Source: Eustoma russellianum (taxonomy: Eukaryota > Streptophyta > Magnoliopsida > Gentianales > Gentianaceae). From it: a stretch of DNA of 64,000 nt. The stretch lies in contig AP025045.1 in assembly GCA_036186865.1 (NCBI GenBank), positions 17,453,180 to 17,517,179 of the forward strand. Reading direction: 5' to 3'. Below the pieces are notes generated by a model. The model saw only the letters and a program-made list of their open reading frames with translations, searched no databases and was not told the DNA's origin. Shown piece after piece: positions 1 to 10,164 of this stretch; position 1 is the first letter of the stretch, and each line of letters starts with the position of its first letter. The translations under genes were made by a program, and so were the position numbers.

Positions 1-1
1 T

Positions 2-634
2 ATATCTGCATTTCGGCGCACAATTCACTTTGATCTTCATATGTGGGGTTATACGATTCATGGAACTAAATTGGCAGCAGGTCCATTTACGCCGTTATCA
101 TGGCTTCCAACGCCCCGCCCTCCGCGTCTTCAAGTGATTAAGTGGCTTACTCCACCATCAGGCCGATTTAAACTCAATGTTGATGCAGCGGTTGGACGTT
201 TCAATGCGGCAGGAGGCGCCATTCTGCGTGACTCTAGTGGCGCATGTGTGCGTGCCATCGCATTCCGCCTCCCATCCTGTACACCGCTGCAGGCTGAAAT
301 CCAGACGGCACTGTTTGGCTTGTTATATTTTCTACCATTATACAGATCCCTGATTATGGAAACTGATTGCGCACAACTGCTACAACGTTTAGGGCAACAT
401 CAATCGATCTTCGGAAACTTCCATCTGAAATTATTAAAGTTGTTGGTCACACGCCATCACTTGGAAACTAATCACGTGTTCAGAGAGGCAAATATGCCAG
501 CTCATTTCTTGGCTCGGCATGCAATGATGTCGCCATGCACTTCATTTTTCACAGCCTCTAGCCTGCCATCAATTGTCAGGGCAGCAGTTTCACTGGACCT
601 CACGTCAGTCACAGTGCGTAGACAGTCAACATAA
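2..634 (+). CDS. LINE ORF2 C-terminal RNase H-like domain (partial)
   Basis: The frame is open from base 2, so the upstream part is cut by the window edge. The protein has the plant LINE RNase H order: FKLNVDAAV with the first catalytic Asp, GGAILRDSSG, an AEIQTALFGL segment with the Glu, METDCAQLL with the second Asp, and HVFREANMPAHFLARHA at the end. In plant L1 elements this domain closes ORF2 and is thought to remove RNA from the cDNA hybrid. Catalytic acidic residues appear present and there is no internal stop, so this part is little decayed. The stop at 634 agrees with a normal ORF2 end. It could also be read as a host RNase H-like protein, but the following 3' region and poly(A) favour a LINE. 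Confidence 0.8.
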   Translation: MSAFRRTIHFDLHMWGYTIHGTKLAAGPFTPLSWLPTPRPPRLQVIKWLTPPSGRFKLNVDAAVGRFNAAGGAILRDSSGACVRAIAFRLPSCTPLQAEIQTALFGLLYFLPLYRSLIMETDCAQLLQRLGQHQSIFGNFHLKLLKLLVTRHHLETNHVFREANMPAHFLARHAMMSPCTSFFTASSLPSIVRAAVSLDLTSVTVRRQST

Positions 635-669
635 CGTCTTCCAAATGGATTGGCTTACACAATTTTTAT

Positions 670-697
670 CTGCCTGTACTTGGTGGAGTACAGGCAG
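670..697 (+). repeat. Hairpin 1 in LINE 3' region
   Basis: Perfect 11-bp inverted repeat: CTGCCTGTACT at 670-680 pairs with AGTACAGGCAG at 687-697 around the 6-nt loop TGGTGG. The outer CTGCCTG/CAGGCAG core is shared with two further hairpins downstream. Confidence 0.75.
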
Positions 698-875
698 GCC
701 GGGTATGTTGGCTGTTCTTTCTTTCCTATTTAGCATAAGCATTCCCCATGCTTACACACATATTATTTTTCCATGTACACCTAATACCTTTGATGAGGAT
801 GCTCGACCGGTTTTGGTACATGCTGCGATACGTAAGATCATGGGCGTTTGCAATGCATGGCACAGTAATACTGTT

Positions 876-905
876 GCTGCCTGCGCTATTCCTAGTGCAG
901 GCAGC
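876..905 (+). repeat. Hairpin 2 in LINE 3' region
   Basis: GCTGCCTGCGCT (876-887) pairs with AGTGCAGGCAGC (894-905), giving 12 bp with one G-U pair around the 6-nt loop ATTCCT. Stem length, loop length and the CTGCCTG core match hairpin 1 although the loop sequence differs. Confidence 0.75.
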
Positions 906-1166
906 CTTGGTGGGTTCAATATTCTATCGATTTACTTTATTGGGCTAATTTTACTAAACCTGTGTAATATATATTTTGGTTTGGCTGCTGCATGTATATT
1001 TGTGTGCTGGCAATCTCTCATGCATGCTGATTCCGGGAACCTTCACATTGCGGGATATTCATCTTGCGCAACTGACTATACGTGGAGGGGAACGCATTTG
1101 GGGCAAGAACTTTGGCGTTGGCTCACTATCTATGTCTTCCACAAGGATTGGCGAACTCTGACACAT

Positions 1167-1196
1167 CCTGCCTGTTTCCTCAGGGATCCAGGCAGG
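1167..1196 (+). repeat. Hairpin 3 in LINE 3' region
   Basis: CCTGCCTG (1167-1174) pairs with CAGGCAGG (1189-1196). A 2x2 internal loop and an inner TCC/GGA stem follow. The outer stem repeats the CTGCCTG/CAGGCAG core of hairpins 1 and 2. Confidence 0.7.
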
Positions 1197-1710
1197 CTCG
1201 GTATGTCTGCTTATCTATTGACCTATATTTCATATTCTCCACTGTGTTATAACTACCGCTTGGTGTATTCTATTTCATGTCTTGGATTACGTCTGGCGCT
1301 GCCAACTGCTGGTCTTTCTTTCTTGGAGAACTTCACACTCATTCACAAGCCTAACCCTTGGATTGATATGACGGGACTACTGGAGGTGACACTGCCGCAT
1401 CGTACTTTCAGCTTAATCCGATCCTGGGGCCATTTTCAAGGATACCAACATTTGTACTCATATTTACATTCTATGCATTTCAATGATAGTCATATAAATA
1501 TGTACGCTTTTTCCTTCGCTAGGGTTTTATCCACAAGGGTGGTTTTACCTAGCAAGGTTTTAATGCGGCATATCATATATGACTGGAGATATGTAATCCT
1601 TAGATCGTTATTTCACTTGTTCACATACTCTGAACTGATGTAATATGGTTTTCCTCCGCCATAAGTGAGGCTTTATTCTAAACAAATAAATTTTCCTCAA
1701 AAAAAAAAAA

Positions 1711-3787
1711 TTCAGCCATATGGCCTTTTGTAATAAATGATTTATTTATATTATATATGCGGGTATATAAGTATAAATATGTGTTAAGACATGAAAACGA
1801 ATAAGTTGGATATAATATAGTATATATACCACGAAATGAATATAGACATGTCTAAACCTTATTATTTTGGCCATTAAGGTCCTTTTTGGCGAAAATGACT
1901 TTATTTTGTATATTTAACCTTATTATGATCTATGTATCTATTTATGAAATGTGATTATATATGTTTTATTTGTACCTATATACATTTAAAAAATATTCAC
2001 ATGTATGGAAGTATGTATTATACATACTAATATACATATATATACATGTTCAAATACGATGTTATGATGTTAACGATTTTATTTCATGTTAATGGTATTC
2101 TTATGTGTTATAGATTATTATGTACAAGTTAAGATGTAAGTTATGAGATTCCTACATGGTATGTTAAGGGAATAGGAAGTTTATGTCCTAGGTGCTTAAG
2201 TTATGAATTATGAAGTATATGTGGAGAGTGGATATTATGGAAGCCTAGTTAGAGTATTTCTTTAAGTCATGATAAGTAGATTGTATTGATGTGTAATTTT
2301 GAAGTATAACAAGTAGACCGTGCTTAAGTAAGTGATGTTACTAGTAGAATGATCAAGATACCCTTATACGACCGAGTTTCACATTGCATGGAATCAAGGT
2401 TTGAAAAGTTATGTTTTATGTTACATGTTTTAAAAGCTCATATGCATATGAATGAAAAGTATGTTTCAAGGAAAAGGCAATGTTTTACAGTATGTTTATG
2501 ACATGAGTTATGACATGTATGAAGAGTATGGAAATGTAGTGAATGGTATCTACGAGACGGAAGTTTCTTAATGCGACAAATGTAAGGTTCTTGTGAATAC
2601 TCTGTGAAGAACATGGCTCTTGAACCTTACATTACATGTTGGGTATCGGGTTGTACCTTGTGAAGAGCTTGGCTGTCGAACCCTTCTATGTACGATGAGT
2701 CGGGTGAATACCATGTGAAGAACATGGCTACCGAATTGTTTTGTGTTGAGTCTTGAACACCTTGTGAAGAGCTTGGGTTCATGGCCGGCGCGTCAACGTA
2801 AAGCTACCTACTCGGATGATGTACGGGTCATCGTTTACGTACCTTACGGAGATGCTTTCCGGACGTCGCTAGATATTGTTCTTACATTTCAATGGCCATC
2901 ACATATGCATGAAAAGTATGACCAAGGATGTTTTGACACGTTATTGCATGTTTTTTTTTTAGAAAAGAAACTATGTTGAAAATTATGATCATGATGCATT
3001 ACACATTTATGCATGTCAAGACTCCTTCAAAGATGTAGTAGAATTAAGTTGTGATGAATAGAGTTAAGAAGGTAACTCTTAAGCTAAGGAAATCGTGAGG
3101 CTAGAGTTTATGGATTTTAGCTAGATCTAGAAATTTTTTTTTCCTTGTATGTGCAGTATTACTTGCCTGACACAGTCTGTTGATGATGTATGAACTATGG
3201 TAGTGATGTTTAACGCTGAGTATATACGGAAAGGCAAACACTATGTTTCTTTGTCTACCTACTTCTGGTTTACATTTATACCAAGTTGTTTACTTGTTTA
3301 AAAATGGAAACGTGATTATCTAATTTATATATGTGGTTATTATGTTTTGACACCCCGTCTCCCCATGTATGATCCACGTGTCGTATCCAGTAAGACTACT
3401 TGCTGAGCGATTAAAAGTCGGTGGCTATCGCTCATACTTGCCTCATTTATCATTTTCCAGATAACAGGTGTCACTATACAGATTTGTTGGAGACATTGTA
3501 GATAGACCCTTGATAACGAAGAGCAAACCGAGATATTCTTGAAAGCGTTAGGTCTTGATCTATGAAGTATTTCAGAAGATTTCAATATTCAGTATATGAT
3601 GATTTGTACAGATTATGAAGTAGTGCATTGCATGTCGATTATGATTTGTTTATGTTATGATGCTTCCGCCGATCGATTCATTATTCATGTCGACATGTAT
3701 ATGTATAGTATCGACGCCTTGTACTTTATGGAGTAGAGTACGGCGGGTGCACCGGGTCGGAACCTTGGTTTCGGGCGGGGCGCTACA
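1711..3787 (+). mobile_element. Gypsy (Tekay-like) LTR, 3' part
   Basis: This AT-rich non-coding stretch ends with GTACGGCGGGTGCAC followed by GC-rich sequence and GGGGCGCTACA, then abruptly becomes viral sequence. The same terminal design is seen at the end of the solo LTR at 24814 and, inverted, at 53229, so it is the 3' end of a related Gypsy LTR. No primer-binding site follows 3787, so it is a solo or 3' LTR. Its 5' part would lie left of the LINE, outside the window. Comparison with the second viral copy (near 26457) suggests insertion into viral ORF2 at a CCTGT-like site. Open frames inside it (for example 2743-2979) have no recognisable product. Confidence 0.6.
2590..2775 (+). repeat. 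Degenerate minisatellite in the Gypsy LTR
   Basis: Four imperfect units built around GTGAAGA(A/G)C(A/T)TGGCT..CGAAC occur at intervals of about 50-60 bases. The block lies roughly 1.0-1.2 kb before the LTR end, a position also occupied by unrelated repeats in the two other Gypsy LTRs. Confidence 0.6.
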
Positions 3788-3789
3788 CA

Positions 3790-4296
3790 TGTGCAGAATA
3801 TTTGAATGATATAGTGAGACCATCACTACAAGTATTTACGAAGATGTATTCTCCCACAGATGAAAAGAAGATATTTTCGCAATTGATGATATTTCATATG
3901 AAGTTCTATTTACTATGGGAATTCCAATGGAGAGCAGAATATACTCCAAATACAAAAGTACCCTTGATAAAAAGAAAATTTTATATCAAATGGTGGACAG
4001 CATTCAATATTCCAGAATCCATTTACCCTCACAAAGTAATGGAACAAATAAAAATATGGAATGCAAAAAAGCAAATTGCAGATAGCAGAAAAACAATAAC
4101 AACACCGGTGAAGCCCGGACATGAACAATTTTTATTACACAAATCAAGGATGCAATCTCAGCTGGCAATGGCGAAAGACCCTGAAGAAATGCAAAATATT
4201 TTGATGAAATTTGCTCCTTTATTGCAAGAAGCAAAATCATCATCATCTTCAGGATCAACGAATGCAGTGGATGAAGACGTTGATTTGATAGAATAA
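3790..4296 (+). pseudogene. Viral ORF2, C-terminal part, copy 1
   Basis: The frame is open from the LTR junction to the stop at 4294-4296 and is collinear with the C-terminal half of ORF2 at 26461-29126. Visible features are an aromatic-rich core (RKFYIKWWTAFNIP), a basic Lys-rich stretch, a Met/Gln/Glu-rich helix-like segment around QLAMAKDPEEMQNIL and a Ser-rich, acidic tail. The N-terminal part is absent because the Gypsy LTR ends immediately upstream. Unlike copy 2 this copy has no frameshift in the Lys-rich region. The function of this protein family is unknown to me. Confidence 0.75.
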
Positions 4297-4514
4297 AATG
4301 ATCATTTGTAATATTTTCATATTTGTAATATTTGAATTGATGTAATATTTCAATGATGTAATAGTTGTTATATCTTTGATATAACATGCAAAAAAAATTT
4401 ATTAAAAAAATTATTAAAAAAATTAATTAAAAAATTATTAAAATATTTGTGCGGAAATGACCAAGCAAGTTATAATGGAGGGACCCTTATTTTGGCCATA
4501 TTCCCCTCAAAATT

Positions 4515-4524
4515 CCTATAAAAG
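4515..4524 (+). promoter_or_regulatory. TATA box of the pararetroviral promoter, copy 1
   Basis: CCTATAAAAG lies about 220 bases downstream of the ORF2 stop and is followed by a pyrimidine-rich leader. Copy 2 has TATAAAAT at 29305-29312 in the same context. Confidence 0.6.
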
Positions 4525-4902
4525 GAGGGGATATGCACACTTGAAAAAAGACAAGTTTTTCTACCATCTTTCTTACACTTTCTCTCTCTCCATTCCCACT
4601 TTCCATTTCCATCCAATTTCCTTCCATCCTTTCTCCAATACTATCCCACACCAAGAACACTTTATTTGTTCTTGAATATCTTTCAATAACCATTTGAAGC
4701 CAATATCCCTGAAGATCTCCAATCTTCAAACAATAGTTGTATCTCCAATATTTTTGAAGAAATAAATATATGGTATGAATTGAATTCTTTTACTTTTTGA
4801 GTTCTTTAATATACTGTTCTTAATTTTATTTATTGCTTTTATGTATTATATATCCATATAATTGGGTCGTTATATACCGCCTAATTCTTGTTGTTAATAT
4901 TG

Positions 4903-4906
4903 TTAT

Positions 4907-4940
<34 letters not shown>

Positions 4941-4973
4941 TTATATCATATATATATATGTATATATATATAT
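4903..4973 (+). repeat. TA dinucleotide run in viral leader
   Basis: Nearly uninterrupted TA repeat broken by a few bases. Copy 2 has a shorter version at about 29690-29733, so the run is part of the viral sequence and varies in length. Confidence 0.85.
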
Positions 4974-5222
4974 ATTATTATGACTGGATTTAGTTCCGCC
5001 TAACCTTATTCCCTCTCCCTTTTTACTGTTCTTTATTTATCTTCTTGGGGAGTTTAAACACCCCCATTTAAATTCTGTTCATTTAATTTCGTTTTACTTA
5101 CTGTTTTTATTTTTGTTTTGTTTTATTTACTGTTTTTACTTTTGTTTACATTCCTGTTTTGTTTTATTATTTATTATTATTATCTTTTAGTGTCGGTAGT
5201 TTATATTCCTGTTTGTGGTGTA

Positions 5223-5394
5223 CTAAAATACAAAATCTTAAATTATCATTAGAAAATGAACTTTGTTCAGATCTTCCAAATGCTTTCTGGTCGAGGAAGC
5301 AACATATAGTTGATCTTCCATATACTCCGGAATTCAGAGAAGAAGATATACCTACAAAAGCAAGACCAATTCAGATGAATGCAGAATTGGAAAA
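5223..5394 (+). repeat. Displaced duplicate of a viral RT segment
   Basis: These 172 bases match 9033-9204 with one difference (A/T at 5251 versus 9061). The segment encodes the N-terminal RT region (YTPEFREEDIPTKARP) but sits between viral leader and movement-protein remnant, in another phase than the latter. The abrupt ends and near identity indicate template switching or recombination after, or shortly before, integration. Confidence 0.9.
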
Positions 5395-6623
5395 GAGGAG
5401 AAACAATGATTTTACATACAGATCTGACCAGATCTAATGCTGTAATTTCAAGATCTATAAAATGGAATGATGTAAATCTTCCAGATGAATGGGTCTTGGA
5501 AGGAGCAGTAAAGGCTACAAATAAAATACATGAACCAAATACTGAGATCAGCAGAATACGACAATTAAATGATGGATCAGTTAAACTGAGCTTTGCTAGA
5601 AGTTTCTCCACTAAAGAAAAAGATAATGCATCTATTTCTAGCACAATAAATTTAGGAAGATTTTCACAGATACCATCTGTGATAGATGTTCCTTACCAAA
5701 AACAAAGATTTTCAACATCAGATGTTGAATATGCAAACTCTTCATTTAGAAAAGCTGATTATTCTACGGAAATTCCTAGACCAATTTATTCTAAAAAAGA
5801 GTATTATTCTAAATCTGATATCAATGCACCCAGTACATCACAAAATATTTACAATAAATCAGATTTTAGTGAACCTAATAGTCCAACACAATCAGCAATA
5901 ACAGATAATATTACAAATGAATTAAATGTTATAGAAAAAGAATTTAAGGTAAATAAAACTATATTACACAATGATTTTTATAGCCAGGAAAATACTAGCA
6001 AAAGAGAATGGTTTTTTAAACATTATTGTAATGTTAGAAAACAAATACAAGAAGAATATTATGAATTTATAAATATTCATAAAATACACATATATTTCTT
6101 TGATTGGTTTCAAATATATGCTTCACAAAATAATATAGAATTTCCTTTTAAAACTTTAAACCCAATAATTGAAAAACCAAAAGAATGGATAACCATCACA
6201 GCATCAAAAAAGATAGTGTCAAATCATCCACCTTTAGCATGTATAAAGTTAGATGTATCAGGGAATCCAATAGAAGTTATTCCTTACAAAAATATGACAG
6301 AAGATTCTCTTACAAATACTAAACATATTATTCAACAAAATAATTATACAAATACACATCTACATACAATAGGAAAACAATTAGATAAGTTAGAAAAATA
6401 TTACCAGACACAACCAATAAAATCTATAAGTGAAGAATTACCTAACCAAAAATTTAAACAACCATTATTCAAACCTTTTCAAATATCATCTTCTAGTATG
6501 CAACCTATATCTAACAAAGATGATTTCAATCAATTTATAAAACAACAATTAAGTCGTCTAGAAAAAAGTCTAGAAAATAGTAATTCTATAACAAATGAGG
6601 TAGTAGCAGATTCAAAATGTTAA
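5395..6623 (+). pseudogene. Viral ORF1 part 1: movement-protein C terminus and linker
   Basis: The frame begins at the recombination junction. Residues near the start (HTDLTRSNAVISRSIKW, then LPDEWVLEGAV) match the end of a 30K-type movement-protein domain, which in Caulimoviridae directs cell-to-cell spread through plasmodesmata. The N-terminal bulk of that domain is missing. The remainder is a low-complexity, Ser/Asn/Lys-rich linker leading toward the coat protein. The ATG at 5379 is accidental, because it lies in the duplicated RT piece. A stop at 6621-6623 results from a frameshift near 6600; the reading continues in another phase. Confidence 0.65.
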
Positions 6624-7890
6624 TACTTCTATAGCTAGCAGAACTAGAAATAAAGAAAAAGAAGTTACTTCTTCTAAAATTAATAGTTTAGAAGAAAATG
6701 AATCTTCAAATAATTCTGATAATTCTGATAGCTCAGATGATGAAATAAGCAAGGCATTTGAACAATTCCAGAATAACAATTCTAGAAGTAATAAAATAGA
6801 AAAGATAGAATGGGATGAATCTATAATACCAGTACAAATGTCTACTGATTTAAAAATAAAACATATTTCTCAATATCGTTTTAATGCACAATCAATATAT
6901 TCTTGGAATATAGATGGAATGTCAGAATATCAAATAATTAATGTATTACAACAAATGACAATGGCAGCAAATGCTTATAGAACTCAGCTAACACCTGATG
7001 ATAAAGCAATCGCTGAATATCTTATTTCTGGTTTCTCTGGACAACTTAAAGGTTGGTGGGATCATTATTTAACTCCTATACAGAGACAAGAAATATTAAA
7101 TGCGATAAAAGTTGATGAAGAAAATAATCCTATAATTATTGATGAAGGAACAATATCTGATTTGGTTGCCACACTTATATTATGTATATCCTTACATTTT
7201 ATAGGCGACCCCTCACATATTAAAGATAAAAATGCTGAATTATTAGCAAATTTGAGATGTAGAAAACTTAGTGATTTTCAATGGTATAAAAATACTTTTC
7301 TAACCAGAGTCATGATTAGAGAAGATTCTAATCAGCCATTCTGGAAAGAAAAATTCCTTGCAGGATTACCAAATTTACTAGGAGAAAAAGTTAGAAATAA
7401 AATTAGAGAAAATTCAGGACAACAAATAATATCTTATTCAAACTATACATATGGAGAATTAATAAGTTTTATACAAAAAGAAGGATTAAGATTATGCCAA
7501 GACATAAGATTACAAAGTGGTTTAAAGAAAGAATTAAGACAGACTAAGTCTGAATTAGGCACTTTCTGCAAACAATTTGATAATGATCCATATAAATCTT
7601 ATCATAAAGAATGTCAAGGAGAATGTTCTAAAAAATCTTATAATAGAAATATTAGAAAACCATATAATAACAAATATAACAATAGATATAATAAAAACAC
7701 TAAATATAATAAAAGATTTCAAAAATCCACTAATGAATTCTATAAAAATAAATACAACAATAAGTATACTAAAAAACTTACAGAAAGACAAATTACAAGA
7801 AAAATAAAAATACAAAAGATTACAAAAATATTGAATGTTATAAATGTCATAAGAAAGGTCATACTACAAATTATTGTAGATTAAAAACAA
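6610..7890 (+). pseudogene. Viral ORF1 part 2: coat protein with zinc knuckle
   Basis: An acidic Glu/Ser/Asp-rich lead-in is followed by a gag-like capsid domain with GFSGQLKGWWDHYLT, FIGDP, LRCRKLSDFQWYK and FWKEKFLAGLP, typical of caulimovirid coat proteins. A Lys/Asn/Tyr-rich basic tail follows. The Cys-His zinc knuckle (CYKCHKKGHTTNYC, 7836-7877) is intact but in another phase, so a frameshift lies just before it near 7800. The knuckle would bind viral RNA during packaging. No functional coat protein could be made from this copy. Confidence 0.75.
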
Positions 7891-8356
7891 AATTACAAGA
7901 ATTAAATCTAGAAGAATCTATACTAGAAAAAATTTCAAATCTACTTGTTGAATCTTCTTCGGAGACAGAAGAAACATCTTTCGAGTCTGCTGAAGATCTT
8001 CAAGTTGATGAATTATACACATCTTCTTCAGAAACCTCTGATGAAGAAAAACATCTTTATGTTCTAACAAAAGAACAAGAAACAATATTAGAAATGTTAA
8101 AACAAATAGAAAATCCCCAATTACAAAAAGAATATTTAGATAGAATAATAGATATAAATTCAAAACAAAAGGAAACAAATAAACTAGTTATATTACCAAA
8201 TGTTTCAACTAGTTATTATGATTTAACTAGTATATTAAATAAAAACAAAGATACAAAGAATAAAAATACAACAATCCCAGATCTACAAAAAGAAATAAAA
8301 AAATAAAAATAGAATTAAAAGAGTTAAAAAATAAACAAAAACAAGATTCAGAAGTT
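7891..8356 (+). pseudogene. Viral ORF1 acidic spacer between coat protein and protease
   Basis: Continues in the zinc-knuckle phase as a Ser/Glu-rich acidic segment (SSSETEETSFESAEDL) and then a Lys/Asn-rich segment that stops at 8306. Another frameshift lies around 8300 before the protease phase. No domain is recognised. Confidence 0.5.
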
Positions 8357-8830
8357 ATGAAATTAATACTTACAAAATTACAGACTGTAGAAGAGTCTGA
8401 TCAATCTTCAGAAATAGAACCAGTAAATATAGATACCAATATCATCGAAAATATTTCTAATGTGTCAGAAGATTTTTTATTTGTTTTAAGAGAAATAACA
8501 TCAAGAAAATATTTAATAAGAATAACAATAAAATTCTCAGAACAATATCATTTAGATACAATTGCTCTATTTGATACATGAGCAGATCTAAATTGTATTA
8601 AAACTAATTTGGTCCCAAAATCATATAGAGAATCTACAACTACTAGACTCTCTACGGCAAATAATACCAAATTACAAGTCAAAAGTAAAATTGAAGCCTA
8701 TATTATAAAATCCAATACATAAATAAAAACAATGTTCTTAGTTGTAGATGATATTCATCATGCAGTTATACTAGGAACACCTTTTATGAATCTAATTACA
8801 CCATATAAAGTAGGAATTAATTCTATTTCT
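8357..8830 (+). pseudogene. Viral ORF1 part 3: aspartic protease, broken
   Basis: A retroviral-type aspartic protease lies in one phase. The active-site region reads ALFDT, then a TGA at 8579-8581 where the family has Gly, then ADLNC. A second stop (TAA) follows near 8720, and the flap/late region VILGTPFMNLITPY (from 8768) is preserved. In Caulimoviridae this enzyme cuts the ORF1 polyprotein. Two stops in an otherwise open phase mark point-mutational decay. Confidence 0.7.
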
Positions 8831-9678
8831 TTTAAAATAAGAAATAAAAAATTACATTTTGAATTTTTAGAAAAAACTAAAACAAAAAATTTAGATTTAA
8901 TAAAAGCTTGTTCTATTCATAAAGAACAAATAAATGCAATAATTAAAAGTAAAATTTTCCAATTACAATCATTAAAAGATACAGTAAATATTAATAAGAT
9001 AGAACAATCATTAAAGGATCCAAAGATAATTTCTAAAATACAAAATCTTAAATTATCATTTGAAAATGAACTTTGTTCAGATCTTCCAAATGCTTTCTGG
9101 TCGAGGAAGCAACATATAGTTGATCTTCCATATACTCCGGAATTCAGAGAAGAAGATATACCTACAAAAGCAAGACCAATTCAGATGAATGCAGAATTGG
9201 AAAAACATTGCAAAAAAGAAAAACAAGATCTAGAATCAAAAGGATTAATCCAAAAATCAAGGTCTCCTTGGAGTTGTGCTGCTTTTTATGTCAATAAAAA
9301 TGCAGAAATAGAAAGAGGAACACCTAGATTGGTAATAAATTATAAACCATTAAATAAAGCGTTAAAATGGATAAGATACCCATTACCTAACAAGAAAGAT
9401 TTATTAACAAGATTACATTCTGTATGTATATATTCAAAATTTGATATGAAATCAGGATTTTGGCAAATACAAATATCAGAAAAAGATAGATACAAAACAG
9501 CATTCACGGTTCCATTTGGGCAATATGAATGGAAAGTAATGCCATTTGGATTAAAAAAGCGCACCTTCTGAATATCAGAGAATTATGAATAATATATTCA
9601 TGGATTATTCTAATTTTTGCATTGTCTATATAGATGATGTATTAATATTTTCCAAATCAATAGAAGAACATTTTAAAC
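8831..9678 (+). pseudogene. Viral ORF1 part 4: reverse transcriptase, broken and interrupted
   Basis: RT motifs are visible in order: LVINYKPLNKALKW, FDMKSGFWQI with the first catalytic Asp, TAFTVPFGQYEWKVMPFGL, and the YIDD catalytic motif at 9627-9638. Two extra bases near 9553-9562 shift the frame, so YIDD lies in another phase and the open frame ends at 9571. At 9678 the sequence is cut by the solo LTR and resumes at 24815 after the TAAAC duplication. The enzyme would copy pregenomic RNA from a tRNA-Met primer. This copy is dead. Confidence 0.85.
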
Positions 9679-10164
9679 TGTTGTACCCCGCCGAAAAGTC
9701 GTATAGTACTTGAAGACTCATATAAGTGAATTAATAAAGTGGTATCTTCCAAGTGTCTTTCACTAAGTTTCCTTAGTGATTCTTTCATTTTAGGATGATA
9801 AGCAAATGATATAATCAATTCAAGCGTGAGTTAGGGACTATATGCAGTGACCAATTCATTCCCAAAGGCTTAAGAAAATTTCGGCCACAAGGTTTAAAAA
9901 GGGCCTTAAAGGGTTTTTTCCAAATTATAGGAGAGTTTAATCTTAAGGGCCTCCCTAAAATAAAGCCAAATGAAAATTAAGGAGTGTAAGTAGTGGGCAA
10001 TTCTTCCCCAAATTCTTGGAGAATTTCGGCCTAGCGCAAGGGAAATTGGGAATTTCCTAACTTTATTTTTAAAACAAGAAAAAGGATAACAATTAAAAAG
10101 GGGGCAAATACCCACATGGCTTCTTATTAAACTCATTAGGAGAGAAATTAAGCATGGTAAAGTT

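Larger units (their letters stand above)
573..1643 (+). other. 356-codon open frame in the LINE 3' region, function unknown
   Basis: A long ATG-started frame overlaps the end of the RNase H frame by 62 bases in another phase and stops just before the poly(A). The predicted product is rich in Trp, Tyr, His, Cys and hydrophobic residues with no domain I recognise. A chance run of 356 sense codons is improbable in random sequence, but moderate GC content and structured repeats can extend open frames. The three hairpins of the region lie inside it, so RNA structure rather than protein may be what is kept. I do not assign a function; it is listed because it is the longest unexplained open frame in the window. 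Confidence 0.3.
1..1710 (+). mobile_element. 3' part of an L1-type LINE retrotransposon
   Basis: The region reads as the 3' end of a plant LINE. It starts inside an open frame encoding an RNase H-like domain, continues through about 1 kb of 3' sequence, has AATAAA-like sequence near 1685 and ends in a 12-base A run at 1699-1710. No LTR is present. The 5' part (endonuclease, RT) must lie left of the window. The sequence right of the A run is AT-rich Gypsy-LTR-type DNA, so the LINE probably inserted into that LTR. A target duplication cannot be checked because the 5' end is missing. The 3' region is unusual: it holds a 356-codon open frame and three related hairpins, listed separately. Confidence 0.8.
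4297..5222 (+). promoter_or_regulatory. Viral intergenic region, copy 1
   Basis: Non-coding, AT-rich region between ORF2 and the ORF1 remnant. It contains a TATA box (4515-4524), a pyrimidine-rich presumed leader (CTTTCTCTCTCTCC near 4580), an AATAAATATATGG polyadenylation-like motif near 4759, a long TA dinucleotide run (about 4903-4973) and a T-rich stretch up to GTTTGTGGTGT at 5222. Order and spacing fit a caulimovirid promoter and leader, with the primer site expected roughly 0.7 kb after the TATA box. Alignment to copy 2 stops one base into this motif's end, just before GGTATC in copy 2. Confidence 0.65.

Noticed and set aside
7555..8178. Hydrophobic minus-strand frames opposite the viral coat protein and spacer
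   Set aside because: They arise from AT-rich Lys/Asn/Ser codons on the other strand and resemble membrane proteins only by composition.
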